Both the position numbers and the translations under genes were made by a program. From the NCBI GenBank assembly GCA_973895155.1, contig OZ316894.1, positions 5,704,001-5,768,000 of the forward strand: a stretch of DNA of 64,000 bases, read 5' to 3'. The DNA is from Marsupella aquatica (Eukaryota > Marchantiophyta). Position 1 is the stretch's first letter, and every line of letters starts with the position of its first letter. Below are positions 24,301 through 37,200 of this stretch, piece by piece. The notes under the pieces are model-generated. The model saw only the letters and a list, made by a program, of their open reading frames with translations, did no database searches and had not been told where the DNA came from.

Positions 24301-25585
24301 TTCTGGTTCTATTTGCCATCAGTTTCAAAAAATAGTTACTAGACTAGGTAAAATTCCACAGTCATCCGTAATGGGATCGAAAAACAGCACCCGGAAACAA
24401 AAACGGGATTTTGCCCGTTTTCTGGCTCCCTCTGTCACCCAAAACAAACTGGGGAGCTCAAATTTGAGGCCTCTTAATCGGCCCCGAATTACAGTTAACC
24501 AAACCCTGCTCTTGAGCGCAGTCAGCTTGCGTGACCCCATGCTGTCTTAACCGCAGTCAGGAGGTGTAGACATGCTTGCAGCAGCAATCACCATCTCTGC
24601 TCTCGTGAGCTTTGTACTCTTGTCATACAATACCATCATGCCTCATTCTCAGCCTTTGATGTGGACATCGCTACCTAAATGCGTACACATCCTCTCCATA
24701 CGCCCGTCATGCATGACCTTTATCCTATGTCCACATCTTTGGGTCGGATGTGTACATGCGTGAGATGGTAATGATTGTCGCACATCCGGTTCTCTGACAG
24801 CCCCTTTCTACCAAAGTCACCGATCAATATTTATTTACAGCTTCTCTGGGCTCTGGCAAAACAGAACAGTAAGAAATCGTTGTCTAAAAAACGAGTACTA
24901 ATGTACTCATTTCGGACCAGTCCTGCCACGCGGCCACGTTTTATTAGATACTGAGGTTCCCAAATCTCACAAAATCATCTCATAACCGGTTATTCAACAA
25001 TTTCTGGGTAATGGAATCTGACCGGTGACGACTGCTCTTAGGGTTCCGTGTACTGAAATGGTACGCTATTGGAGTTTCTGCTTCGGGGTCGATCCATGGG
25101 AGATTTGCATCTGACAGATTATATTTTAAGGTTTTCTAAGTTTTAGCCATTGTGGTTAATGTTTGCTTGTCTAAAGGAGTAGATTCTAGAAATATTTTTT
25201 TTATCAGATTTTACTGAATTAAATCATGACACTCAGATATCCCTAGATTTAAGGAGTAGTGATTCTGGATAATAGGGTCCATGATTTGGTGGAAGTGTGA
25301 ATAATGGTGTTAGAAAAATCTAGCTAATATTAGCCAAAAGTTGTTACCATTTTTTGGGGACATGGGATTTGGCGAAAATTAGCACTTAAAAAAATAGGAT
25401 GGCATCTTACCCTCTCACTGTTTAGTCAGGGTCCCGTTAAGCTAGAAAATTGAATAGGAATGAGTTTGAGAAAAGAGCAGTCCTCATCGTCAATGCAAGC
25501 CTTTTATTATAACGTTACATTATTACATGGCGAGATAATGCACACAGTAAAAAGTGGAAGAGCCCAAAAGAGCCTCGTCACGAAG

Positions 25586-25655
25586 GTTCAGTACTTCAGT
25601 GCACCGACTGGTACTAGAGGAGCAGTACAGTACTACGATGGTACGTTCGACAGAG
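25586..25655. promoter_or_regulatory. GTAC cluster about 1.5 kb upstream of predicted TATA
   Basis: Five GTAC tetramers fall within about 60 bp (CAGTACTT, TGGTACTA, CAGTACAGTACTA, TGGTACG). GTAC is the core recognised by SBP/SPL-domain factors in plants and by the copper-response regulator of green algae. Function here is inference from density only. Confidence 0.3.
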
Positions 25656-26165
25656 ACTTCATGCGTCAGTAGTCCGTCGGTCAGTTTGTCCGTCCATCTA
25701 TCCATCCTCCCTACTGCCCCCGAGGGTGCCCCGACTCCGGTTTACCGTAGTTCCGTTTGTGAAAGCTGGTCAGCTTGCATCTAATCTAATTAGAGTTCAG
25801 GTTCGGGCAGGTTTGGTCGGATCAGGGTCGGTCAGAGCTGGTCGGGGGCGGTCAGGCGAGTCTGGGGGCGTTGATTAGTTTACTGCAGTCTGACGGGTGG
25901 TTTCACCGTACTAATCATGGATAGCGTTTTGATTCTAGATTGATTCTGAGGATTTATTACGAATCGTTAATTAATCATTATCCACGATTACTACGGCACT
26001 GCACCCATTAGCCTCCAGTAATGTGGCAAGTCGGTAATCAATTAGTTATCGAATCATTTCGAGACGGTGCCGAGTCAGCATGCCGAGTAACACAGAACAG
26101 TTGGGAATCTTCGGCGAATATCGTCCTTTTTCTTCGGACCAGTTATATATCAATCAGCGTTTCCC

Positions 26166-26196
26166 GAGTTTTTTTTGAGTTTTTTTTGAGTTTTTT
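26166..26196. repeat. 11-bp microrepeat GAGTTTTTTTT, three copies
   Basis: GAG followed by T8, T8 and T6 starts at 26166, 26177 and 26188. Confidence 0.9.
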
Positions 26197-26492
26197 AATC
26201 CTCTGGGAAGTGCGATTGGCGGTCGCGCGAATCGAACTGAATGTAACTCGAATACTTAATTAACGAACCAGTTAATTAATTGGATTTTAATTAAGCGAAT
26301 CTGGCCTGCGCGGTTCAGGTGACCGCTGTACAAGGAGTGGCGCGAAGGCGGACGGTGAGTTTAACGCGAGGCAGGGCTGGCGGACAGTGAGTTAACTCGA
26401 CTGCAGTTTTGGGGGCGGGAGTGATGAGAATTGGGAGTGATGAGAGAAGAGAGAGAGATGAAAGAGAGGGGCGACGAAGTTCTCGAGACAGG

Positions 26493-26498
<6 letters not shown>

Positions 26499-26526
<28 letters not shown>
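26499..26526. repeat. (AG)14 microsatellite
   Basis: Fourteen uninterrupted AG units. It sits in a 1.5-kb GA/CT-rich zone ahead of the DUF506 gene. GAGA-type tracts are frequent in plant promoters and leaders. Confidence 0.95.
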
Positions 26527-26530
<4 letters not shown>

Positions 26531-27097
26531 GTTTAGGCGCTAGAGAGGGAAACGCGACGGAGGTGCGATGTGCAGCTGAGATACAGCAGTGAGATGGACC
26601 CGACGGTATCTATGGCGGACGCAGTCAGGCCGCTGCTGGTGCTGGTGGTGTCTGTTGCCATTCGGAATTCCGCAAATGCGTGCTCGGGCGCTCATTCCCT
26701 TTGCTGATGATGCTGTGGGGCGGGGACTACTAATAATAATGGCGCGCCTCTTGAATCCAGACGCTCTAGCCATTCGATTCATTTCATCCCAATCCGGGCA
26801 CGAAGCGGAGAAAGCGCAGTTTCAGACTTCAGAGCATTGAACAGAGCAGAGAAGCGGCAGCAGCGTGTGCGTGTTGCTGTTGGCCGTCTCTTCGATCCCT
26901 CTCTACGCTCTAGAGCTCTGACGTGCTGCTGCGCGGATTGCTTGTTGGAATCCTTTCTTTTCTTCTTCTTCTTCCTCGTCATTGTTCCTTGTTTTTACCT
27001 TGACTTGCTGCTGCCTTTTGCCCTTTTGCCTTGCCGTGCCCTGCTTGGCCTGACCCAGTCGCGCCCGGGCCGCTCGCTCGCGTGATTATTGATTACG

Positions 27098-27105
27098 TAT
27101 AAAAA
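27098..27105 (+). promoter_or_regulatory. Candidate TATA box (TATAAAAA)
   Basis: TATAAAAA lies in a GC-rich background and is followed about 90 bp later by CT-microsatellite sequence typical of plant leaders. It is the best core-promoter candidate for the DUF506 gene, whose ATG is 2.05 kb downstream. That distance would require a long leader or a leader intron. Confidence 0.35.
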
Positions 27106-27129
27106 CTTGGACGCTTTTTCTAATCTGTT

Positions 27130-29145
27130 TCTGTCTGGCACATTGTCATTCATTGTCCTCTTTCCTTGCACGCCGTGACGCCGGTGGCTGCTGCCGCTCT
27201 CTCTCTCTCCCTCTCTCTCTCTCTGTGTTCTGTTTTTCTGTCTCTCGTCTCGCTCTTCGCTCCTTGCCTCGTTGTGGGCTCTCGTACATACGTACAAGGC
27301 ATCGTACGAGACCACTGCGTCTGCTGTTCCAATCCACATTTAAGCCTGGTGCCAGGCCGGATGGCTGCTCTTCTCATCCGGGTCATTAAGTGAGCCCCTC
27401 TCTCTCTCTCTCCAGTCTCCCTGCTGCCTGTCTCTTCCCTTCCTTGCTCTCCTGCCTCGGACTTCGCTTTGCCTTGCGTTGTGCTTGAGTTGAGGCCAGC
27501 CGTGAGGGTTGTTCGGTCGGGCACGGAGTTTGTGGCTCGCCGTGCTTGGGTCGGGGTCACGTGCCTGCTTCTGCCACAGCTCGATCTCGTATGGGCGTTG
27601 ATTATTCGGTGCTCAATCCTCTTGCAGATGTTGGGCTTGGGGTTGATCCACTCACTCGGTCAAGCAGTCTGGCAGCGAGCAGAGTCTAGGTAATGATCCT
27701 CCTCATTCGGGTACGAAGATCGCCCGTTCATAAGCGGAGGTCATATTCTACTACTACGCAGCAAGCAGCCACACAGACCAACACACAGGTCGGAGCACGT
27801 CTGTTTTGCTGCGTTTGTGGGCCGATCTCGCTATTGGCATGACGAGCATACTCGACGACATGCAGATACATTAGAGTTGCTTGTCAAGAGGGCAAACAGA
27901 TAGACAGATCGGGAGACGGGCCTCGTCACACTTTGGTTCGGTTTGCGGAGAGGGAGCAGACGAAGGAACGAAAGTAGAGAGAGAAGAGGGAGAAGAGAAG
28001 GAACGGAAGAGGAGCAGAGCAGAGCAGTGGAGATTGGAGAGGTTTGTTTTTTTGGGGGGGGGGGGCGGGGGCGGGGAGAGGGCGGAGGTAGGTCGAGGGC
28101 ACCTGACTGGATCCGCTTCACGAAGGAGTGTGCCGAGTGAGATGGTTTGAGTTTTGAGACGACAGGGTTGATTGGTTCGTCGCTAGTTTTGGGTACTTTT
28201 TGACGGGGATTTGTGTTGTTGGAGACGTGTGTCAGATTTTGTAGCGGGTGTGTCTGTCGTATGAGTGGATCAGCCCTGATTGATTGATTGAGCCTGTGCT
28301 GATAGCAGCCAGAATTGACGCAACCACCGTAGGAGGAAAGAAAGTGTGAAGGATGGAGAGAGGAACAAGCTCGTGCTGCTGAGGTGTTTTGAGGGGAGAC
28401 AGAGGATCGTTCTTTCTTGGTGAATCTGTTCCTCTCTTGAAGAGTTTGCTTTACTTTTTTGGATAGCACGTTTCGGTGAGCGTAATAATAGGAAGGACCG
28501 GGGCGGAGTCCAGTGAGTGGAGGATTGGATTCCATTTTGTGCTTCGGTTTCATAGGCGCGGTCTTTTGAGTAGTAAGGGGGCTGGGGGCCAAGTGAAGGA
28601 TCGGGATTGCGGGTCTCCAGAGAGTGCAGTGGTGTACATAGTACGGTGATTTGGTTTGGTATCGGGGTACGACGACGCATGAGGTCGTAACGGATTGTGT
28701 ATAATTTTATCAGTGGAAGAGGATTGAGGAGTAGCCAGGATTGAGGAGGAGGGAGACTCGAGTGTGAATGGTGGATCTTTCACTTCTGTTTTTTTGGGGA
28801 TTAAATCTGATTCTGCCTAATAAAGGGTTGATTGGAGGATCATCTGGTCAGGGGGTGGGCATGGTGCTAGCGGATTCAATTTTTTGGTCGCTCGCCCTTG
28901 CGTTTCCCGTTCTCCCAATCAGATTCCAGAGTACGAAGCACTTCTACTTTGATGTTCTACTGTAGCATTCGGCAAACCAGCTTTTTCTCTTTGTCCAATT
29001 CGGAGGTTGAACAGGGGCAGAAGGCTGCCTGGTCGTAGAAGGAAGTGTTTTGGCTGTCTGTCTGGGCTCTCGCTCGCTCTCTTCTTCCCATTCTACCCGT
29101 CGGTAACTTCAGAGGATCACCATTTCGAACCGTTCAGTTCTTAAG
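27130..29145 (+). other. Presumptive 5' leader of the DUF506 gene, CT/GA-rich
   Basis: The stretch contains CT-microsatellites (27197-27226, 27395-27415), a purine-rich block (27960-28090, including 12 consecutive G at 28054-28065) and many short ATG-initiated frames. No conserved protein is visible. Long antisense frames here (to 253 codons) are low-complexity shadows of the purine/pyrimidine bias. I read it as promoter plus transcribed leader, possibly with a leader intron, but the transcription start is not fixed by the sequence. Confidence 0.4.
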
Positions 29146-30824
29146 ATGCCCGGCCTTGCATACAATGGGCCATTCATCCATCATGTGGATGTCAATTCGA
29201 ACCATCACCAGCACGGTGATTTGTCTGGGCCCGAAGTTGTGGATGCTCATTGGGACGGTCTGAATCTGCCTTTTGTACAACTCCCGAATGTAGGGGCGCT
29301 GCCATTTTTTCCCAAAAAGCATAAGGCTTGCTGGCCGGCGCAATCCGAATCACCATGGCTGACGATCAAGGAGCAGCAGGCCAAGTTTTTGAGCTCAGAA
29401 CTCGCCAATGAGAAGGGTCCTAAGCACCACACCAGTAGCGGTGAAAGTGAGGCCGATCTTCAAGCCATGGTGATGGATTTCATGGAGAATGACTCCTGCG
29501 ACATATGGGACAACATGAGTGACACTGACAATGGCATGATGCCCATTGAGAAATTTTGCGAGAATTTAAAGGTGACTTCAATTGTCCACTCTTGCTTAAC
29601 CCCAAATCTGGCCTGTGATATCCAATATTTGCCATCGTGATCCGATTTTGGTTTTACTTGCCTGGAAAAGGCCAGCTTGTTGTTTACGTAGAGATGGTGA
29701 TACGCGATGAGGCGTACGAAAGATCTGCAATTACTGCCCATTCAAGAAGTCGAGTCCTAATGTTTTACAGTTCTGGTTTGTTCTGTTCAGGTTTTGACAT
29801 CTTCTACAGACACCCCTGACAGGGAGCTTCTTGCCAATGTGACTCTGGTAGTTTTAGACATCAACGAGGACACTGATCTGATTCACAGCAGTGATCCCTC
29901 CGAGTGTAAAGGAAGCTGTACGCGTCGATATGTCGTTAAGTATCTACGATCGAATGGTTACAATGCGGGAATGTGTAAATCTCAATGGCCCTACTCGGGC
30001 AGAGTCCCCAGAGGTAAGAATCATTCCTGGCTCTGTTCTGGTCTTACGGTCTTCACGAGTAGCACTGATTAGAATGTCCACGACTTGTTCCGACACTTGC
30101 TTGCATATTCTGTATCTAACGTACGTGAATGAGGCATCAATATATAGCAACCATCACGATAACCGTTCCGTTCGAGTCGTGTGATTCTTCCTCCACGTGA
30201 TCTGTAGTATAGTTGTAGAAGATTATTCGTGTGGCTTTCTAAAACGAAATTTAACAAATCTTTTCGTTGTGCTCAACAGGGGAATACGAATACATTGATG
30301 TTATGTTTGAAGGAGAACGGACTGCGAACGAGCGCTTCATTGTGGATATAGATTTTAAGGCTCAGTTTCAGATCGCAAGGCCCACTCAGCATTACTTGGC
30401 GGCGCTTCAATCGTTACCTGCTATATTCGTCGGGTCGACTGCCAAGCTCGAGCAGGTGCTAGAAATGATGTGCGAAGCTGCGAAGTGCTCCATCAAGCAG
30501 AACAGCATGCATCTTCCTCCGTGGCGAACCGTCGAGTACATGAAGGCGAAGTGGCTGTCTCCGTCCCCCGAGAGACGAACGAGCGACCTCCAAGTTTCAT
30601 CTGTGCAGACGGCTCCCTGCAGTTTTCATCGGCGCAGCGGGGCAGGCATTCAGCAGGTTCCCAACTCCATTCGAACAAAAGAATGTGGCGAGCAGCTCAG
30701 GCGGACCAAAGTGTCTCTTCTTGCCGAGGTGAAAGGATCTGCAATCCCTGCAATAGCAACTCACGGCAAAGTCAGTAGAGCGAATCTGTTGAGGAAAAGA
30801 CCACCCAACTGGACGAAGTACTGA
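29146..30824 (+). CDS. DUF506 / PDDEXK-like family protein, 3 exons
   Basis: Exons 29146-29571, 29791-30013 and 30280-30824 join in frame at GT-AG introns (219 and 266 nt) to give 397 residues. The order of conserved blocks is that of plant DUF506 (PF04720) proteins: an acidic stretch with LQAMVMDFMEND near residue 106; CTRRYVVKYLRSNGYNAGMC and KSQWP in exon 2; then EYEYIDV (218-224), RFIVDIDFKAQFQIARP (235-251) with acidic pair D239/D241, SLPAIFVG (261-268), AAKCSIK and MHLPPWR (293-299), EYM.AKWLSP. The second intron falls just before EYEYIDV. The family is plant-specific and nuclease-fold-related. Some Arabidopsis members repress root-hair growth under nutrient stress, but the biochemical role is unsettled. 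The start is the first ATG giving the family N-terminus. No targeting signal or membrane segment is visible. Confidence 0.88.
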
Positions 30825-31234
30825 ACACCGAACCACACCACCACGGCAAACTACATCAATCACACGATGCCACTACAACAGGCAGACGGCGAGTAAGCAA
30901 ACTTAACAAATTTTGGGCGGTAACCCTTCCACACTGGCATTACAACTGTGCATAAGGCCAGTTCGATTAGCAATAGAGGCTGACTTTACTTGGCCACGGC
31001 TCCCAAATAACCGGACAACTGTAACGAGATAACAAACCCTTTAAAGGATTGGTGCTTTCTTCCAGGTGCCTCTAGCATCAAAGGATCTAGCAGGTTTTTC
31101 TAGTGAAGTACTGGATTAGGATGGGTGCCTATCGTTTGTATAGTAGAGCACATAATAGTTGAGAATCACCCCACCCATAGCAGATTTCCTCCATACAAGC
31201 GTGACATTCATCATCAAAATAATGTTTCATAAGT

Positions 31235-31240
31235 AATAAA
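31235..31240 (+). terminator. Possible poly(A) signal of the DUF506 gene
   Basis: AATAAA lies 411 nt after the stop at 30824. No closer canonical hexamer was seen. Plant poly(A) signals are loose, so this is weak. Confidence 0.25.
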
Positions 31241-34200
31241 TTGAAGCTAGCCAACGAACTTAAGACTTGGCTACTTTTAATAATCTCTCGACCGGTCTTC
31301 CATCAGGGCCTGATCGCTACTGAAATACGATTTTTTTGTAATGGGCCATTATCTGGCGATGTAAACGTTTACTCGCTTGATCTGATCGCGCATCATTCGA
31401 GCTAACATTCTTTTTGTATTGAGTTGGAAGAATTTTGAAAGGGGCCTTTCATATCTCCATCTTTTTTTCATGAAAATAAAGCAAGCTGGTATCCGGCTTC
31501 ACACTCTTTGTCTGCTTTGTGTACCCGAAGCACCTTCCTTTGCGCGTGCTGCTCGGTTTTGTGTAGAGTTTGGTCACACGGATACATATTGCACTGCTTG
31601 TTATCGTGTTCTGAGCTTATAAAATTGCCACTTTGCATTTCAGTCATTGTTCCAGTTTGGGACCGGGAACTTATGATCGTGTGACTGATCTCGTTGCGTA
31701 GAGACCTACTAACCTTTGCTTCCCAGGCACGAGATGGGAACATCGTACAGCACAGAATTGTCCTCTCACCTGTCGATGCGTGTTTCTCCCTCAAATCTAG
31801 ATTTGGGATTCGGTTCGGGTACCCAGGCAGATCAGAGGTCGGAGTGTCTTGGGGGCAAGCTCAACGTTTTGCTGTGCATGGGTGGTCCTCGAGGTAGGAG
31901 GCATGGTCGTGGAATCCTGGATAATCCGTACTTTCGTCTCAGGACAGAAATAAGGTGCAGCAGCTCAAACTTCACTCTCGAGTCACTACCTACTTGGTGG
32001 GAAGGACGAGGTAGGAAGTGTACGGCTTTATAATCGGTGTACGAAGCAGAGCTCATGCAGGATTCTCGATTCAATTCACTTGTCAGCTCGTACGTCCTTC
32101 TCTATGCGTCGTCTTGTGGGTAGGAGCAACCTCGTAAGGATTGACAGGCTTGTCTGAACCGAACCTCTTTAGGATTGACAGGCTCGTCTGAACCGTTCTC
32201 CGTATCTGTTCATGTCTAGTAGTCGTAGGCACTCTGCATAGAAGGCGAGGGCTGCAACGTACTTTGCCTTCTCGTAGGTTCGGGGGTTCATTTACTAATG
32301 AGATCTGTAAGGATGAAGTACATGCCTGTTTTGTGTGCAGGGTGCTGGCTGGTTTTCTTCAGTTGTCTTGTAGGAGACTGGGTCGGTTGGAATCGGTTGG
32401 AATACCCTCTCTGATGCACTCCTGTCGGTTTTGAGACCTACGAGACGTAAGTGGAGAGTCTTGCTGACGTCCATGAACATCTTACTCAACTTTGCGAAGT
32501 GCAAAAGTTTCCATGTACATCTTACACGTGCCAACTTGATGGAGTGGTAAGACGATACCGCAAGTTGCTAGACAGGATTTGGTGTTCCTCTTGCCAATTG
32601 GAGGAAGCCTTGTGAAAGGGTAAAGAGCAGATTGCACGACATAAGGTCTTTATGTGGGTGTCACCTTCCTCCTCGTTAGCAGTGAGCTACATATCTTCTT
32701 GAGATCAAAGTCAAGGTCAGGCTTTGTGTATTGCGTCTGGAAGAGAAATTATGGCGCCGGTCTGTACCCCTGAAGAAGTTGACTGAGAGCAGTTATTTCA
32801 TCCGAGTGATTTTGTGTCCTCGTTTCCATTTCTCTTACATCGAGTTCTCATCACTTTTCACATAGGATGGGTTGCAGTGAGTATCGCCGGGATCAAAACT
32901 ATGTTTTAGTGTGCGAATTATTGCACAAACGGAGTTTTCCTCAGCAAGACTGATTTGCAAATCACTGGAATCATGAGCCACATGAGCATATCATGTTGTG
33001 CACCCGGACAACATGTGGTTTTGGAAAGGGACGTTAGTTGGGTCGTCATGACTACCATCAGCTGTCAGATGGATATTGATGGTTTGAGTTCTATTCACTC
33101 TCTCCAAATCGGTCATGTGCAGCTCTTCCAGGTGATGCACATAGGAATCGTCACCGAAGCGACCCATACCATCCTCTGTTGGAAGGCGAAAGAAGTTTTC
33201 CCAGTATCACGTTTTGCTGGCATGGTGTTTTCTATCTTGAATGTACAGTTGTACCACAGAAAAGCAGTAGATAGCTTGTTGTCGTCCGTCTAGCACATTA
33301 AGAAGATGATGGTGTGGCCGAGTGGCTTGCGAGCAAACTCTTGCAAAGCATCGACTACTTTTGCTGGCAAATCTACCTACCAAAACCCATGACTACATTT
33401 TCTTTGGGCTGAAAATTAAGGTTTGTTGGATATTAGTGTGATTCAGACTACTACTTATGGCTTGGGCAAAATAGTCGAAGGTAATGTGTAATCTCTTTTT
33501 CAAGTAGTTCAGAATTGTGTGTAGCCTTCATTTTTATCCGATTCAAGTACCGACCAGACTAAGTGTTGTGGGAGGTGTACAGGTTTATCACATGAGTTTT
33601 TCGTGCTACAATGCAATTAAAGCCAGCAAGGTGGTATTCCATACAAATGAGACAATATCTCAGTATCATTCCAGTGAGCCGCTCAACTAAAAATACAGTC
33701 AGTATTCATAGAGATGTGTTTTCCAGAAGTGAGGCGTAGAGTCCAGGTGAATTCATTCGCCAGTCCTGTGAATGAGGACTGCCAGTTGTATTGACTGGAT
33801 CCTACTTCTCTAGCTTTCTGCAATGGTTTGTTTCTCTTCGCACAGCTTGGAGGGCAATTGCGCTCTCCGAATCGAATCGAGTTGTGGACCCATCTATACT
33901 GTACTGTATATGTGTGCACAAGGTGCAACTGCACTGACTCATGCGCATGCCACTGCACTTCCAACGCTGCTATTGTTTTTAGAAGCTGATTGCGAACGGG
34001 GAAGTGAACCTTGTGACTCGAGCAAAGCAGAATACGGGGCATACTGCTTATCTGGAGCTCATCCCGTTACCTAGATTCTTATCAATTTAGAGTTTGCAAT
34101 ACATAGAATGGGGCGGAAGTGGCCAGAAGTTATTTCTGGAGGTACCACATATCCTCTCTTGAAGTTAAAGCAGGGGATATCTAGTCTAAGATTGAAATCC

Positions 34201-37200
34201 CATCTTTCATGCCAGTGGGTGTTGGCCACTGGCACAGGCAGACTCTCTCGGTATGCCATGCCTTGCGAAGGTTTGCCTCTGGACGTCAACCTCTGCATAG
34301 GTGCGAATTGAACCAGGCATCTCCTGATTGGGTTAATGTGGCAATTACTCCTAGAAGACCCTGAGAAGTAAACGAGGTTGGATATGCAGATTCTTTTATC
34401 ATTTGATTTACTGGTATGTGTAAAGACGAGGCTTCTCGCGCTGTATCACTCTTAAAATAGAAGAGTTAGAGAGCAGGTGCCATTTTTGGGGCAGCTTGTT
34501 TTCAAGTTCGAACCTCTGAAGTGAACTTTCGAGAATGAATGAAGTCAATGTCGACAGCGACCCAGTTGTCATACAGGACCCACGAAGCACAACCATTCTT
34601 GAGACTCAAAACTCGCAGATCGGACCTAGCGAGTAGAAAGCACGAACGATCTACTACTCTCTAGAGTTGATCAAAGATTCATGATCTCAATAAGATGTGT
34701 GATGAATGTACGTGAAATTCTGACTGATGCACAACTCTGCAAAGGTGGCTAAGCTCGGGTCTAGCTAGGCCTTGTCTCAATGGGAACTACTGACAAGAAG
34801 AAGCTCTGGCTCAGTCTGCCAGCTGCCTTTCATCCAGCTGCCTCTCATCCTCCGATCGAATTTTTTCTCCACCGACGAACCAGTCTAGTCTGTCTTCCAT
34901 AGGTGTGATTTTTCATGGAGCTTGGTTGGCAGCTGGGGCCGTTATGGGAGAGAGGTAGCCGCTAACTCGTGAACAGCAACGCTAGGATTCCATCGAATAA
35001 ACTCCAGAGGCGTTGTTGAGAAAAAAGCCCAGGGTCATGGATCAAGTTGTGTATCGAGGGCGCTTGTTCTTCAGCATGTCCAGAAATTGGACTTGTCGGA
35101 CTCTACATCTGTTATTCTTCATGGGTAACGATGAGCAAGACCATTCTTTCGTGACAAATTTCAATCCAGGGCCTTTACGTGCTCCCTTTCCTAGCAGCAA
35201 CAGCGATCTTCCAAGCAGACGGGAAAGTTCGTGAATTCGTCAACTGGAGTGAGCAGAAGTCTATTCAACGAGGACAATGTGATGTCATCTGGAATGCAAT
35301 GTCTTTGGCATTTGGATTGTAGTGATGGCCAATTTTCCACGCAACAATCTGTGTCTGATGCCGTTTGGATCATGAGGTCTTGCATGTTTGGAGTGTAGCA
35401 GAGTGGAAGAAATCTTCCAGTGTGGAGGTTGAGTTTCACACTGCATTTCAATTCAAACGCAAGACTGTCGTTTCCAATGCTGTTAGATAACTATACTTTC
35501 CTTCTGTTTTGGAGGAGTGCAATTTCTTGACCTCCATTAAGTTTGTTTTGTTTCGTTCATTTTATTCTGTTCATTTTATTTGTATTTTGTCAAGTTTGTT
35601 TTGTTTATTTTTATTTTATTTTATTTTATTCTGTTCATTTTATTTTGATTTTGTCATCTGCCTTACTCAACTGATTTGCATGTCTCTAGATCCCAAATGG
35701 TTTCAGATCTTGCAGCACATTGCAAGCCACCCATTCTGTTTGTTCTTGGAACTCCCGGCTAGCTTTTAGCTTGGATGGGATCTCTATCCCAAACCTTTTG
35801 CTTGGATAGGATTCCTAAGCTTGTATGGGAAAAAGACATGCATGTTAGCTAGAATGATATGGCTCTACTTTCACACTAAAAGGAGTTTGGGATCCCATCT
35901 CCATCCACTAGAGGTTTAAATGGAGACGTCATTGAGCCCATTCCTCCCTTCTTTGATCTCAATGGTCCCCATGCCTAGATTTCATGAGGGGCTCCCATCC
36001 ACCAAACTATTGCATTTCCTTTCCACCTAACTAACAGTGAACTTGTTGCTCTATAACTGTTTCTATTTGCACTCTGTTACTGGTTGTTTCTCTTGTTGAA
36101 GTTGTGAAATTGTTTGTATTTTGGCTTGTTGTAATGAATGAAAACGTTTTTAAGGAAATACCATTTCTAAAAGGAGCTGAAGAGAAGTCATGATGTGGAG
36201 ACCGAGTTGAAAAATGGGGTAGACTATTAAGCCGTATATGAAGGCATATTATATATTGGGGTATTGAAGTTTGAAGTGTACTGAGTTGAGTGCCCAATGT
36301 GGTACACTAACGTTGTCAGTAAAGGCAACACTTAATTGGCCTAGGCAGCACCTACTTTGAAAAGGTGTGACAAGCCCTCTAAAACATCACAATCATGTCT
36401 CTGGGGCTTACTGACCTCACAAGTACGACATTGGCTCACTGCAGGGGATGTTTTTTTGGGCAGAGTATGGCGTGGCTCAAGCATACCTTTTGTTTGATTT
36501 GTTGTCCCATTGATGTTACTTAAGGGTTAGCTTATTATATTTTTTAGTGTGGTCCTGGTCTAATTAAAATACCCCTATTTAGGATGAGAATATTTTATAA
36601 ATAATTTTACTTGCTTTGAATGATCTGTTGTACCTTCGTAAAGGTATACAATAAGAAATGTTCGTTGTTTTTGTGTTGCAACCAACTAATTTCACTTCCT
36701 ACAATTTATAAACCTTTGGTCAAAATGTGATGAACACCTATTTCAAATTGCACATGATGCCTACTAATTTTTATACAGTAGATCCCCCAAGTGATGTTAG
36801 TGTCTTGAGGTTAGTCTTAACCACATTTGTCCATTATGGATAACACCATGAAAATATGGTTCTTAAGTCAACATATTTGCATGGAGGTTACTTCTCCAAA
36901 ACTTCATCTCACCTGATTTGATTTTCCAGATAAAGTTGCCAAGAAGTGGATTTGTCAAGAGAGGTTTCATTGGTTAGGATTGTCCATACAAGTTCAGATT
37001 AAGGTTTGCCAAGAATAGTATATAGTTTCCATAGCATCAACTATAGTCAACTATCTTAAGGTTTGTCAAAAGAACAATGCACCAACTATATCACATAGGC
37101 TTCTCCTCACCGTCAATCTATATACTGTTAGATAGAATACTACGGTAGACCTTAAATACCTTGGTCCCACCTCAGCTTGCCCTGGCCCAAGTTACAATAA

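Larger units (their letters stand above)
16200..25400. other. Gene-free, repeat-derived stretch
   Basis: No open frame here carries a recognisable domain or plausible gene structure. Content is diverged repeat copies (16955-17180, 20260-20340, 21775-22790), a copia-like relic near 18.8 kb and the TTTGGG tract at 24.26 kb. The 22.8-23.7 kb and 24.6-25.4 kb intervals show nothing I can name. Confidence 0.6.

Noticed and set aside
27831-28592. 253-codon minus-strand open frame
   Set aside because: Low-complexity Pro/Ser/Leu text that mirrors the purine-rich leader of the DUF506 gene. No domain, and it lies antisense to a presumptive leader.
33309-33385. tRNA-like A box (GTGTGGCCGAGTGGC)
   Set aside because: No B box (GGTTCRANNC), anticodon arm or acceptor pairing follows at the required distance.
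34300-34375. Minus-strand GGTTCAATTC, B-box-like
   Set aside because: Neither a T-stem nor an acceptor stem can be paired around it, so it is not a tRNA.
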